Part shown: positions 16,931 through 25,683 of the stretch, one piece after another
Layout of the letters: each line of letters opens with the position of its first letter
How positions within the stretch are numbered: position 1 is the first letter of the stretch
NCBI GenBank assembly: GCA_963668015.2
Contig: CAXXCR010000009.1
Span: forward strand, 62,001-126,000
Origin: Ilyobacter_A sp963668015
Lineage (GTDB): Bacteria > Fusobacteriota > Fusobacteriia > Fusobacteriales > Fusobacteriaceae
Direction: 5' to 3'
DNA length: 64,000 bases
Notes under the pieces: generated by a model
What the model was told of the DNA's origin: nothing
Databases searched by the model: none
What the model saw: only the letters and a program-made list of their open reading frames with translations
Program-made: the position numbers and the translations under genes

Positions 16931-17236
16931 TTACACTCCTTTTAATTCAGAAGATATACTAGGTTTATCCTTATTTTCCTTATAGTATATTAAGGTTCTA
17001 CCTATTATTGCAACCAGCTCACAACCACTTTTTAATCCAAGTTCGTATGCAACTTCTCTTTTATCTATTTCTGCATTTTGAAGTATTTTAACTTTTACCA
17101 GTTCTCTTGAATTTATGGCGTCTTCTAAACTTTTGACCAAATTATCACTTAGCCCGTCTTTACCTATTCTCACTAACGGATCTAGGTTGTGTGCCTTTTT
17201 TCTTAAAAATGCTCTCTGTTTACTTGTAAGTTTCAT
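16931..17236 (-). CDS. yhbY: YhbY-family RNA-binding protein (CRM domain)
   Basis: Small 101-residue protein made of a single CRM domain. The family binds pre-50S ribosomal particles. Typical features are the N-terminal LTSKQRAFLRKKAH, then VRIGKDGLSDNLVKSLEDA and the end of the fold, LVAIIGRTLIYYK. It lies between rnj and the PAP2-like gene with short gaps, and fits the RNA-metabolism theme of the region. Confidence 0.93.
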   Translation of the reverse strand: MKLTSKQRAFLRKKAHNLDPLVRIGKDGLSDNLVKSLEDAINSRELVKVKILQNAEIDKREVAYELGLKSGCELVAIIGRTLIYYKENKDKPSISSELKGV

Positions 17237-17262
17237 ATTTTCCCCTTTCTCTGTACTGCTAA

Positions 17263-19020
17263 TTAAACTTCCATTATTATAGGAAGTATTATTGGGTTTC
17301 TCTTTGTTTTTTCATATAAGAATTTATTCGCGACTTCTTTTGTACTACCTTTTATAAGAGCCCATTCTGTAACATTGTTTTCTTCCAATTTTTTAAGCTC
17401 CGCCCTTATCATATCTGTAGCTTCGTTTATAAGGTCTTCTGACTCTCTAGAGTAAACAAAACCTCTTGTTATTATGTCCGGTCCAGCCAAAATCTTTCCG
17501 TCTTCCCTTGAAATAGTGAGAACTACCATAACTATTCCATCCTGCGCAAGATGCTGCCTGTCACGAAGTACTATATTACCTATGTCACCTACACCCAGAC
17601 CGTCAACAAGAGTAATCCCCGAAGGTACCTTTCCTACTATCTTTGCATAAGATTTTGTAAGCTCTATCTTATCCCCGTTTGTTGCAATTATAATATTTTT
17701 AGGATCTATTCCTGTTTCTACCCCTATCTCTTTGTGTACTTTTAACATCTTATACTCACCGTGAACCGGCATAAAGCGTTTAGGTTTTACAAGGTTTAGC
17801 ATAAGTCTTTGCTCGTCCTGACTACCGTGACCTGAAACGTGGATACCTGCCACCTTTTTGAATACAACCTCTGCATCATGTTTTAGAAGGTTGTTTATGT
17901 TGTTGTAGACAGCTTTTTCATTTCCAGGTATAGGTGTTGCTGAAATTATAACAGTATCGCCTGATTTTATTTTTATATGCTTGTGTATTTTTTTTGCTAT
18001 TCTAGACAGTACAGCCATAGGCTCACCTTGGGTTCCTGTACACAGTATAACTACTTTTTCATCCTGAAGTGATTCCACATCTCTAAGTGAAACCATTATC
18101 CCTTCTGGAACATTTAAGTAACCCAGCTGAGTGGCTATCTCAAATACTTTCACCATACTTCTTCCGTCTATAGCTATTTTTCTCCCGCTGTTGTGTGCCA
18201 CATCTACTATCTGTTGAAGCCTGTGTATATGTGATGCGAAAGCTGCGACTATTATTCTTCCATTTGCTTTTTCAAATTCAACTTTTAAAGCTTCCCCTAC
18301 ACTTCTCTCGGATGGTGTAAAACCGCTGACCTCTGCATTCGTACTGTCTGAAAGTAGCAAGTCAACCCCCTTTTCACCGAGTGCTGCAAATCTGTGGAAG
18401 TCTACCCCGACACCATCTACTGGAGTTAGGTCTATTTTAAAGTCTCCGGTATGAACAATAACTCCTGCAGGTGTAGTTATCGCCACTGCATATGCATCTG
18501 CTATTGAATGTGTAACCCTTATGAATTCTACTTTGAAGTATTTCCCTATTTTAACGACCTCTCTACCTTCAATCTCGTGAGTTACAGGTTTGAAGTCCGC
18601 TGAATTTGTCCTGTCAAATTTTGACTTTGCGAGGGCAAGGCCAAGTTTCCCCCCGTATATAGGTACCGTTTTATCTATTTTTTGAAAAAGGTATGGAATT
18701 CCTCCTATATGGTCTTCATGTCCATGTGTTATAAGTAGACCCTTGATTTTCTCTCTATTCTTTTCCAGGTAGCTAAAGTCAGGTATAACTAGATCTATCC
18801 CCAAAAGTTCTTCATTTGGAAAAGTCAGACCTGCATCAACAATTATTATCTCATCCTTGTACTGTATCAGAGTCATATTTTTCCCAACCTCATCTAATCC
18901 TCCTAGAGGGATTACATAAGCTTTCTCTTCCTTTTTCACCCATTTTTTTCTATATCTATTATTTTTTTTGTCTGCTTTATTTGCTGTATTCCCAGTATTT
19001 TTCTGGTTTTCATTAGACAT
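17263..19020 (-). CDS. rnj: Ribonuclease J
   Basis: Metallo-beta-lactamase/beta-CASP ribonuclease with endo- and 5'-exonuclease activity in mRNA decay and rRNA maturation. It is 585 residues including a basic, Asn/Lys-rich N-terminal tail of about 30 residues. The zinc motif is LLITHGHEDHIGG (near residue 100); beta-CASP features include VHTGDFKID, STNAEVSGFTPSE, LCTGTQGEPMAVLSRI and VSGHGSQDE. A GGAGG site precedes the ATG. A single RNase J is present here. It is the likely enzyme for mRNA turnover in an organism of this group. Confidence 0.95.
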   Translation of the reverse strand: MSNENQKNTGNTANKADKKNNRYRKKWVKKEEKAYVIPLGGLDEVGKNMTLIQYKDEIIIVDAGLTFPNEELLGIDLVIPDFSYLEKNREKIKGLLITHGHEDHIGGIPYLFQKIDKTVPIYGGKLGLALAKSKFDRTNSADFKPVTHEIEGREVVKIGKYFKVEFIRVTHSIADAYAVAITTPAGVIVHTGDFKIDLTPVDGVGVDFHRFAALGEKGVDLLLSDSTNAEVSGFTPSERSVGEALKVEFEKANGRIIVAAFASHIHRLQQIVDVAHNSGRKIAIDGRSMVKVFEIATQLGYLNVPEGIMVSLRDVESLQDEKVVILCTGTQGEPMAVLSRIAKKIHKHIKIKSGDTVIISATPIPGNEKAVYNNINNLLKHDAEVVFKKVAGIHVSGHGSQDEQRLMLNLVKPKRFMPVHGEYKMLKVHKEIGVETGIDPKNIIIATNGDKIELTKSYAKIVGKVPSGITLVDGLGVGDIGNIVLRDRQHLAQDGIVMVVLTISREDGKILAGPDIITRGFVYSRESEDLINEATDMIRAELKKLEENNVTEWALIKGSTKEVANKFLYEKTKRNPIILPIIMEV

Positions 19021-19068
19021 TTTTTAACCTCCATTTATGTATTAAAAGCCAATAACTAAAATTAGCTT

Positions 19069-19710
19069 TTACTTCTTTGATTTTTTAAAAAAACTAAAAT
19101 ATGAACTTATAGCCTTCTTTTCATTACTATCTTTATCACTATAAATTTTATTTTTTACTTTCAATTCCTCTATAACAATATTCTTATCCGCTACATATGC
19201 CCTAGCCAGAGAGTCTATACTCTCTTCAGTGGAATTCTGTGCCAGTATATCTCCTATTTTCAAGTGACTTACTTCCATTCCCATGGCTATTATTTCTCTG
19301 CTTTTATCCGTCTTGCTCCCAGCATGGATATTGCCCCTCGCCTTACCCATTATATATATATCTCCAGTTGCGACAAGTTCGGCACCATGACTAAGATCAC
19401 CTAAGAAAAGTATATTACCATCTATCTCCACTCTTTGGCCACTGTGTATTTTTTCTTTTAAAATAACTGTTTCCCTGATCTTCTCTTTTTCCTCTTTTTT
19501 ACTAGTTCTTTTGATTAGGTAAAGGTTGTGCCCATAATTATCCAAGATCTCTTCTATTTCTTTGTAGTAACTTTTATCTTCTGCCAAAAGCAAAAAATCC
19601 GTACCCTCAGTAAAGAAAGAGGTGGTCTCCAGCCTTCTCTTCAGCTCTTCTATATCTTTTTCAAAATCATCTATACTGATGAGAACTCCTTCAGCTACAC
19701 CCTTTAACAT
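19069..19710 (-). CDS. minC: Septum site-determining protein MinC
   Basis: Inhibitor of FtsZ polymerisation that, with MinD, prevents division near poles. It is 213 residues. The C-terminal half (residues about 90-190) is the beta-helical MinC domain, with HSGQRVEIDGNILFLGDLSHGAEL (in parts: SGQRVEIDGN, GDLSHGAELVATGDI) and MGKARGNIHAG. The N-terminal domain is shorter and less conserved, as usual. It follows mrdA by 11 bases; minD and minE are not in the window. Confidence 0.9.
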   Translation of the reverse strand: MLKGVAEGVLISIDDFEKDIEELKRRLETTSFFTEGTDFLLLAEDKSYYKEIEEILDNYGHNLYLIKRTSKKEEKEKIRETVILKEKIHSGQRVEIDGNILFLGDLSHGAELVATGDIYIMGKARGNIHAGSKTDKSREIIAMGMEVSHLKIGDILAQNSTEESIDSLARAYVADKNIVIEELKVKNKIYSDKDSNEKKAISSYFSFFKKSKK

Positions 19711-19721
19711 AAATCCACCGC

Positions 19722-21491
19722 CTAGTTATATAATTCCATGTACTTATCAACAAATTCCTTGGCTACTGGAGCAGCTACCGCTCCTCCTCCGCCTCCACCT
19801 TCTACAAAACACACAAAAACTATCTCCGGGTTCTCGGCCGGAAAAAAACCAGCTGTCCAGGCATGAGTCACCTTATACTGATTGTTTTGCGCGGAACCGG
19901 TTTTAGCAGCTATTCTAAGCCCCTCTGTTCTTAAAGCCTTCGCTGTCCCATTTTTATCTGTAACAGTTTTTTCTAGAGCTTTATCGATAATATTAAAGTA
20001 GTTTTTAGGAAAGTCCGCCCGATACTTCAACTTTTTTTCATACTCAGATTTATCTCCGAGTGTTTTCAAAAGATGAGGTGTATACGCATAACCTTTGTTT
20101 GCCATAATGGCATAAACTACAGCCATCTGCAGCGGAGTAACTAAAAGATACCCTTGACCTATTGAAAGATTTATTGTATCTCCCCTATACCATATTTCCT
20201 TTAAATTTTTCTTTTTCCATTTACCGTCCGGAAGCACTCCCGGCTTCTCATCCGGTAAGTCTATACCTGTAACCTCTCCAAGTCCCATTTTTAGTGAAGT
20301 GTCCACTATAGGCTGATAACCTAACTTGTCAGCTATCTCATAATAATAGGTATTTGCAGATTCTACAAGTGATTTCTCCATATCAACATATCCATGACCG
20401 CCACGTTTCCAAGGGTGCCATCTCCATTTTCCCAGCTGGTAGTAACCCGGGTCATAGTACTCCTTATGCGGATTTATCCCCTCCTCTAAGAAACTCATTG
20501 CCGAAATCACTTTAAAAATAGACCCCGGAGGGTAGGTCCCCATTAAGAACCTGTTTTGAAGTGGTTTGTTCTTATTTCTTAGAATACTGTTCCATTCTTT
20601 CTGGCTGAACTTTGAACTGAACATGTTAAGAGGGTATTCTGGTGTACTGACCATTGTAAGGATTTCCCCGTTTTTAGGATTCATCGCTATGAAAGCTGCT
20701 TTCATATTTTTTCCTTCAAGATAACTAGTAAGGTGTTCCTGTAATCTCAAGTCAAGCGTCAGATGAAGGTCTTTTCCAGGTACAGCTTCTTTATTCTGTA
20801 TCTTTTTCACCAATCTGTTAAGTGCATTCACCTCTATATAGTCATATCCATCTTCACCCTGCAACATTTGATCGTACTGTTTTTCAATCCCTTTTTTTCC
20901 TACTACATCCCTTTTTGTATACCCGCTATCCTTAAGTTTTTTATACTCCTCTGCAGTAATCTTTTTCACGTAGCCCAAAACATGTGATGCAAGGCTTCCA
21001 TGATTATACTTTCTCTTAGAGTAAACCTGCACATCTAAATACGGGTAATCTGATAGTCTTTCCATTATCCTATGTGCTTCTTCCTCTTTTAGGTCATCTA
21101 GAAGTATATTTTGCCTTGTATAGCTTGATATTTCGCTGTTTTTTATGAGACGTTCCACTGTTTTTTCCTCCAGGTTCACCAGCTTTGCTATTTCAAGCAG
21201 AATTTTCTCATCATATCTTCTTTCATTTAAATAAACAAGTCTATACCCTGCCACATTTGTTGCCAGTAATTCTCCATTTCTGTCGAATATTTTTCCCCTG
21301 GGAGCATCCAATTTTTTCATCTTAATCCTGTTTCTTTCAGAAAGGTTTTTAAAGTATTCCCCTCTAAAAACTTGCAGGTAAAAAAGCCTCAACAACAAAA
21401 GGGAGTATACCACCATTATACATACTATGTATATTTTTATTCTACTTCCTGTATCTTTTCCCAATTTTATGTTTGACTTATTTTCTTTCAT
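19722..21491 (-). CDS. mrdA: Penicillin-binding protein 2 (MrdA)
   Basis: Class B transpeptidase that cross-links peptidoglycan during cell elongation. It is 589 residues, with one N-terminal transmembrane helix (residues about 18-42), a dimerisation/pedestal domain, and the transpeptidase domain. Catalytic motifs are S324-I-F-K327 (PPGSIFKV), S378-A-N380 (ESANTYYY) and K530-T-G (AAKTGSAQ). A glycine run near residue 540-560 (EGGGGGGAV) is a small oddity. It follows mreD with overlapping stop and start, the common elongasome gene order. Confidence 0.95.
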   Translation of the reverse strand: MKENKSNIKLGKDTGSRIKIYIVCIMVVYSLLLLRLFYLQVFRGEYFKNLSERNRIKMKKLDAPRGKIFDRNGELLATNVAGYRLVYLNERRYDEKILLEIAKLVNLEEKTVERLIKNSEISSYTRQNILLDDLKEEEAHRIMERLSDYPYLDVQVYSKRKYNHGSLASHVLGYVKKITAEEYKKLKDSGYTKRDVVGKKGIEKQYDQMLQGEDGYDYIEVNALNRLVKKIQNKEAVPGKDLHLTLDLRLQEHLTSYLEGKNMKAAFIAMNPKNGEILTMVSTPEYPLNMFSSKFSQKEWNSILRNKNKPLQNRFLMGTYPPGSIFKVISAMSFLEEGINPHKEYYDPGYYQLGKWRWHPWKRGGHGYVDMEKSLVESANTYYYEIADKLGYQPIVDTSLKMGLGEVTGIDLPDEKPGVLPDGKWKKKNLKEIWYRGDTINLSIGQGYLLVTPLQMAVVYAIMANKGYAYTPHLLKTLGDKSEYEKKLKYRADFPKNYFNIIDKALEKTVTDKNGTAKALRTEGLRIAAKTGSAQNNQYKVTHAWTAGFFPAENPEIVFVCFVEGGGGGGAVAAPVAKEFVDKYMELYN

Positions 21492-21910
21492 TACTTACTC
21501 CCGCTCAAGGTAATCTTTTGTAGATATATATAATTCGCCACTGAATAAAACATAAACATTTTTATAAGAATCCCAAAACTTGGAAGCCTGGATTCAAAAT
21601 AATATAGATATGGAAGGTATAGACATACCTGCACCAAAACTATTAGAGGAATATTTTGTTTTTCATACAGAATATATTTTGAGTAACAGTATACCAAAAT
21701 CGAATATATCCCAAAGAAAAACATCTTGCCTTCCACTGAATTTCCAGAAATAGCTACTAAAAAAGCAACAAAAATAGCGTAATAAAAACCTCTTTCCTGT
21801 TTTTCATATATTATATAATTGATATAGGTTATTGAAAAAACACTGTAAGGGAAATCAACTGCCAAACTAGTCTCTAAAAAAATCATTGCAAATGCAAAAA
21901 AAGTAAACAT
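21491..21910 (-). CDS. mreD: Rod shape-determining protein MreD-like
   Basis: A small, very hydrophobic protein of 139 residues with about four or five membrane helices (for example SITYINYIIYEK, FVAFLVAISGNS, IFFGIYSILVYCYSKYIL). Sequence identity to MreD is weak, as is normal for this family. The call rests on size, hydrophobicity and the position directly before mrdA with a 1-base overlap. It would link MreB/MreC to the peptidoglycan elongation machinery. mreB and mreC are not in the window. Confidence 0.7.
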   Translation of the reverse strand: MFTFFAFAMIFLETSLAVDFPYSVFSITYINYIIYEKQERGFYYAIFVAFLVAISGNSVEGKMFFFGIYSILVYCYSKYILYEKQNIPLIVLVQVCLYLPYLYYFESRLPSFGILIKMFMFYSVANYIYLQKITLSGSK

Positions 21911-21911
21911 A

Positions 21912-22247
21912 CTAGCTTCTAAAAATTTCCTCAGCTTCTACCCACAAGCTTTCCAAGCTGTAGTAGGATCTTGTTGTCTCAGAAAATATATGAACCACTA
22001 TATCCCCATAGTCCAATAGTACCCATTTAGCCTCGTCATATCCCTCTGTAACTAGTTTTTCCTCTCCCATTTCTCTCATCTTTTTTGTTATTTCATCCAC
22101 TATAGCCTGGATGTTTCTTTCTGATCTACCTGTACAGATAAAGGCATAATCACTTATAGAGCTCTTACCCTTAAAATCCAGGATCAGGATATCCTTTCCC
22201 TTCTTATCCTCAACTGCATTTACGATAGTCTGTAATTTTTCGTTCAT
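21912..22247 (-). CDS. rsfS: Ribosomal silencing factor RsfS
   Basis: Binds ribosomal protein uL14 on the 50S subunit and blocks subunit joining under starvation. It is 111 residues. Family features are DILILDFKGKSSISDYAFICTGRSERN (in parts: LDFKGKSS, DYAFICTGRS), the GYDEAKWVLLDYGDIVVHIF core and YYSLESLW near the end. A strong GGAGGAG site precedes the start. The gene lies 9 bases after the LytR_C protein gene. Confidence 0.95.
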   Translation of the reverse strand: MNEKLQTIVNAVEDKKGKDILILDFKGKSSISDYAFICTGRSERNIQAIVDEITKKMREMGEEKLVTEGYDEAKWVLLDYGDIVVHIFSETTRSYYSLESLWVEAEEIFRS

Positions 22248-22256
22248 CTACTCCTC

Positions 22257-23240
22257 CTATTTCAAGTATACATTTATCTCTTCATTTAACTGATTGTTCT
22301 CAACTCGTTTAGTGATATTCAAAAATTTTGAAAGTTTGTAAGCAGTGTAATAGTCTTCACTGTTATACTCTATAAAACTTTCTTCTATGTCGGAATTAAC
22401 TGATCTTCTATTAAGATTTTTGTACCCCATTTTATTTAGTTTATCATAGTTTTCTCTGTCTACAGAGTCTTTTTTCAAAAGGTTTATACTCAATAGGCCT
22501 TCAGTCTCTTTTCCAAGAACTAGCACCAAATTTGCTATTGTAGGCACATCAATATCTTCCTCTTGCTTAACCTTGAAGTATTTTTCTCCTATGTTGAGTA
22601 TTATATCTTCAAGACTCTTTTCTGATATGTTCTTTTTTATTATATAACTGTATTCTGCCTGCTGTGTGTAATTTGCGGCATTATAACGATATGAAAGCTC
22701 TCTTTTTATCTTTTCACCGGTTCTCCTTGCGTAGCCGCTCTTACCGTTTGCATTCAGTATATCCACTAACACACTGTCGACATTGGCCATACCTTTCCCA
22801 TCATAATAAACTTTCATAAACATACTGGTAAGGCTTGATGTCAGTATAAGCCTTTTCCCGTCTATTGCTATTTCAGGTATGTTCTTTTTATTTTTAACGT
22901 CAATTTCTACTTTTCCGCTTTTAACCACTTTATAGTTCTCTATATTTTCAGGCAGGACCTCATTCAGGGCTCCTACAAGTTCTTCGTAGTTTCCCTTAGC
23001 AACATAATCTCCCACTGTCTTTTCTTTATCCAGGCTTATTTCAAAAGGAATCTTCACAGCCAATTTATCCTCATAGACTACAAAAAGATTTTTTTTCCCA
23101 ATTACCATATATCTTTCCCACTCTATTTCGTTCACTTTATTTTTGTTCCAGTTAACTACAAGCAGAAAAAACAGTGATGCAATTAAGATCCCCAAAGAAA
23201 ATATGTATTTAAACTTGTAACTGGTCTTTTTTAACTTCAC
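22257..23240 (-). CDS. Membrane-anchored protein with LytR_C-like domains
   Basis: A 327-residue protein with one N-terminal transmembrane helix (residues about 11-30) and an extracytoplasmic remainder. Residues about 155-215 (VDSVLVDILNANGKSGYARR) match the LytR_C domain, seen in other proteins as VEVLNGTGVSGLA. A second, weaker copy may lie at residues about 245-325 (LLSINLLKKDS...YYTAYKLSKFL). No LytR-Cps2A-Psr catalytic domain is present. The function is unknown; the domain is found in cell-envelope proteins. It starts with GTG inside the end of mtaB (32-base overlap) and precedes rsfS. Confidence 0.75.
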   Translation of the reverse strand: MKLKKTSYKFKYIFSLGILIASLFFLLVVNWNKNKVNEIEWERYMVIGKKNLFVVYEDKLAVKIPFEISLDKEKTVGDYVAKGNYEELVGALNEVLPENIENYKVVKSGKVEIDVKNKKNIPEIAIDGKRLILTSSLTSMFMKVYYDGKGMANVDSVLVDILNANGKSGYARRTGEKIKRELSYRYNAANYTQQAEYSYIIKKNISEKSLEDIILNIGEKYFKVKQEEDIDVPTIANLVLVLGKETEGLLSINLLKKDSVDRENYDKLNKMGYKNLNRRSVNSDIEESFIEYNSEDYYTAYKLSKFLNITKRVENNQLNEEINVYLK

Positions 23241-24537
23241 CTATAAGCAGCTCCCTTTCAAGTTTTTTTATGTCTACTGTTATTATCTCTCCTATACCTC
23301 TATCAAAGTTTTCCATTTTTACCTTAAGATAGTTTTCAGTGTACCCATAAGAATCCCCACCTTTTATCTCCTCTACAAAAACCTTCATACTACGGCCAAT
23401 ATATTTTTGTCTGGAACTGGAGAGCATAAGCTCTCTCAAATTGTTTAAGGTATCTGCCCTGCCTTTTTTTACCGAAGAGCTTATTTTACCTTGATATTTG
23501 CTGGCTGCAGTATTTTCACGGTCTGAATATTGGAATATATGCAAGTCTGAAAAACCTATTTTTTCTACGGTTCTATATGTATTCTCAAAGTTTTCTTCCT
23601 CTTCCTGAGGAAAGCCGACTATAACATCCGCTGTAAACTCAATATCATCAATTTCACTTTTCAGCTTATTAAGTCTCTCTTCGATAAGAGCACTGTCATA
23701 TTTCCTGTTCATAAGATTTAGAACTTTATCGTCACAGGATTGAAGTGATATGTGCAGATGCGGCATAAGCTTAGGCTCTTTCTTTAAAAGCTCTACAAAC
23801 CTGTCGCTTAAACGGTCTGGATACATAGACCCAAGTCTTATCCTCTCTATCCCAGAAACCCTTGCTGCAGCTTCTATTACCTCTTCCAGATCAGCAGATT
23901 CACCTTTAAGGTCTTCTCCGTAAGCTCCCAAGTTTATTCCTATAAATATTATCTCTTTAAATCCGTCTCGTGCCAAAAGCTCCACTTCGTTTACTATTTT
24001 TGCAAGGGATCTGCTCCTCTTGTGCCCCCTTGCAAAGGGTATTTTGCAGTAGGAACAGAAATTATCGCACCCGTCCTGTATTTTTATGTAAGCCCTGCTC
24101 ATCTCCCTGAGTGTAGAGGCTTCCATCTCCATATAGGTATCCTGTGAGAATATATCCTTTAAAAGTATTCTTCTCCCTGATTCGTTTTTTTCAAGGTCAA
24201 CGACCAGATTTAAAATGCCGTCCTTGTCTGTATTTCCAACTACATAATCTATTTCAGGTAGTTTCTGCAGTTCTTCACCATTGGTTTGGGCGTAGCACCC
24301 AGTTGCTATAACAACTGCTTCACTATTCGTTTTCTTGGCCCTTCTCAGCATATTACGTGTTTTTCTGTCAGCTATACTTGTGACTGTACACGAATTCACC
24401 ACATAATAATCTGCCTCACTGCTAAACTCTACTAACTCATATCCCGAATCTAAAAATTGCTTTTTTAAGCTTTCAGTCTCATACTGATTAACCTTACATC
24501 CGAGAGTGTGAAAAGCAACTCTCCTATTGAAACTCAT
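23209..24537 (-). CDS. mtaB: tRNA t6A37 methylthiotransferase MtaB
   Basis: Radical-SAM enzyme that adds a methylthio group to t6A at tRNA position 37. It is 442 residues. The N-terminal MTTase domain has three cluster cysteines (LGCKVNQYE, NSCTVTS, ATGCYAQ). The radical-SAM motif is DGCDNFCSYCKIPFARG, and a C-terminal TRAM domain follows. The LGCKVNQYE start and the length point to MtaB rather than MiaB or RimO. Its start overlaps the end of rsmE. The t6A precursor is made with TsaD, also encoded in this window. Confidence 0.94.
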   Translation of the reverse strand: MSFNRRVAFHTLGCKVNQYETESLKKQFLDSGYELVEFSSEADYYVVNSCTVTSIADRKTRNMLRRAKKTNSEAVVIATGCYAQTNGEELQKLPEIDYVVGNTDKDGILNLVVDLEKNESGRRILLKDIFSQDTYMEMEASTLREMSRAYIKIQDGCDNFCSYCKIPFARGHKRSRSLAKIVNEVELLARDGFKEIIFIGINLGAYGEDLKGESADLEEVIEAAARVSGIERIRLGSMYPDRLSDRFVELLKKEPKLMPHLHISLQSCDDKVLNLMNRKYDSALIEERLNKLKSEIDDIEFTADVIVGFPQEEEENFENTYRTVEKIGFSDLHIFQYSDRENTAASKYQGKISSSVKKGRADTLNNLRELMLSSSRQKYIGRSMKVFVEEIKGGDSYGYTENYLKVKMENFDRGIGEIITVDIKKLERELLIGEVKKDQLQV

Positions 24538-25234
24538 TTACTAAAATACCTCCTACAACAATAGCCGCCGTCTCCGCTCTAAGAATCCTTTTCCCCAAGC
24601 TTATTACTTCAGCGCCCACACTGCTCAAATAATCTACCTCATCAGGATCAAATCCGCCTTCAGGTCCTACAAAATATAAAATGTTTTTTATATTCTTATT
24701 TCCATTTAGTACCTGGCATATACGTTTATTGTTTTCTTTTTCATATGGTACAAGGATAAGGTCGTAGCTGGAATAGTCAATGTTTTCCAGATTTTTACTT
24801 TCCTCTATAAAAACCTTTTTTACGCCCTGACACTGCTTCAAGGCTTCTTTTGATACTATGTCCCACTTCTCCTTTTTGCCCTCTATCTTTACGACAGTTC
24901 TTTTTGTTTGAAGCGGAATTATCCTGTTGATGCCTATTTCCGTAAGCTTTTGAATGGCAAGTTCCATTTTATCTTTTTTCAGCATCCCCATTGCTATGTC
25001 AATTTTTGTCTCTGTGCTGTACCTGTCTTCGAACACTTCTTCTATCTCAGCTTCTATCGCCTTTTTTTCCATAGAAACTACCCTGCACAGATACTCTTTT
25101 TCGCCGTCCACAACTCTTAAAGAATCCCCTATCTTCATCCTGAAAGAGTTCTTTAAGTGGTTTACATCTTTTTTGTCCATAACACTTATTATTTTTCCGT
25201 TTACCTGATCTTTTTCCACAAAAACACTTACCAT
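24524..25234 (-). CDS. rsmE: 16S rRNA (uracil-1498-N3) methyltransferase RsmE
   Basis: SPOUT-class methylase of U1498 in 16S rRNA. It is 236 residues: an N-terminal PUA-like domain (HLKNSFRMKIGDSLRVVDG) followed by the knotted SPOUT domain with KLTEIGINRIIPLQTKRTV, the FVGPEGGFDPDEV SAM loop and LGKRILRAETAAI. All are family signatures. It is 10 bases after the Rrf2 gene and overlaps mtaB downstream by 14 bases. Confidence 0.95.
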   Translation of the reverse strand: MVSVFVEKDQVNGKIISVMDKKDVNHLKNSFRMKIGDSLRVVDGEKEYLCRVVSMEKKAIEAEIEEVFEDRYSTETKIDIAMGMLKKDKMELAIQKLTEIGINRIIPLQTKRTVVKIEGKKEKWDIVSKEALKQCQGVKKVFIEESKNLENIDYSSYDLILVPYEKENNKRICQVLNGNKNIKNILYFVGPEGGFDPDEVDYLSSVGAEVISLGKRILRAETAAIVVGGILVNEFQ

Positions 25235-25244
25235 AATTCGACCT

Positions 25245-25664
25245 CTAAACTATTTTATTCTGATTCATCAATTCTTCCAGACTTGTTTCTTTCAAAATTT
25301 TTGAAAGGCTCTCGTCAAGTTTTCCCCAAAGACACGATGTCTTGCACTCATCTGATACGCAGGTAGGCGAATTTTCATTACAATCCACAACCTTTGCCTC
25401 AGAATCCAAAATTTCGTATAAATTTAATATATTTATATCTGCAGGGTCTTTCATAAGTTTATATCCGCCATGCGGTCCCCTTTTCCCCTCAATTATACCC
25501 TCTTTTTTAAGTCTGAAAAGTATCTGCTCTAAATACTGTATAGAAATTTTTTGAGACTCAGAAATTTCCTTTATCCTTACAAGTCTGTTTTCATTATGCG
25601 TTTTTTCAGCTATATATATCAAAGCTCTAAGCCCATACCTAACTCTAGTACTTATCTTCATCAT
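25245..25664 (-). CDS. Rrf2-family transcriptional regulator
   Basis: Winged-helix regulator of the IscR/NsrR/RsrR group, 139 residues. The helix-turn-helix lies in residues about 25-65 (ISIQYLEQILFRLKKEGII, then GKRGPHGGYKL). Four cysteines, C95, C102, C107 and C111, could bind an iron-sulfur cluster as in IscR, which uses three cysteines. The region is not adjacent to isc/suf genes, so the target is unknown. It is in a dense run between ruvB and rsmE. Confidence 0.9.
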   Translation of the reverse strand: MMKISTRVRYGLRALIYIAEKTHNENRLVRIKEISESQKISIQYLEQILFRLKKEGIIEGKRGPHGGYKLMKDPADINILNLYEILDSEAKVVDCNENSPTCVSDECKTSCLWGKLDESLSKILKETSLEELMNQNKIV

Positions 25665-25683
25665 ATGACTCCTTTATTCCATA

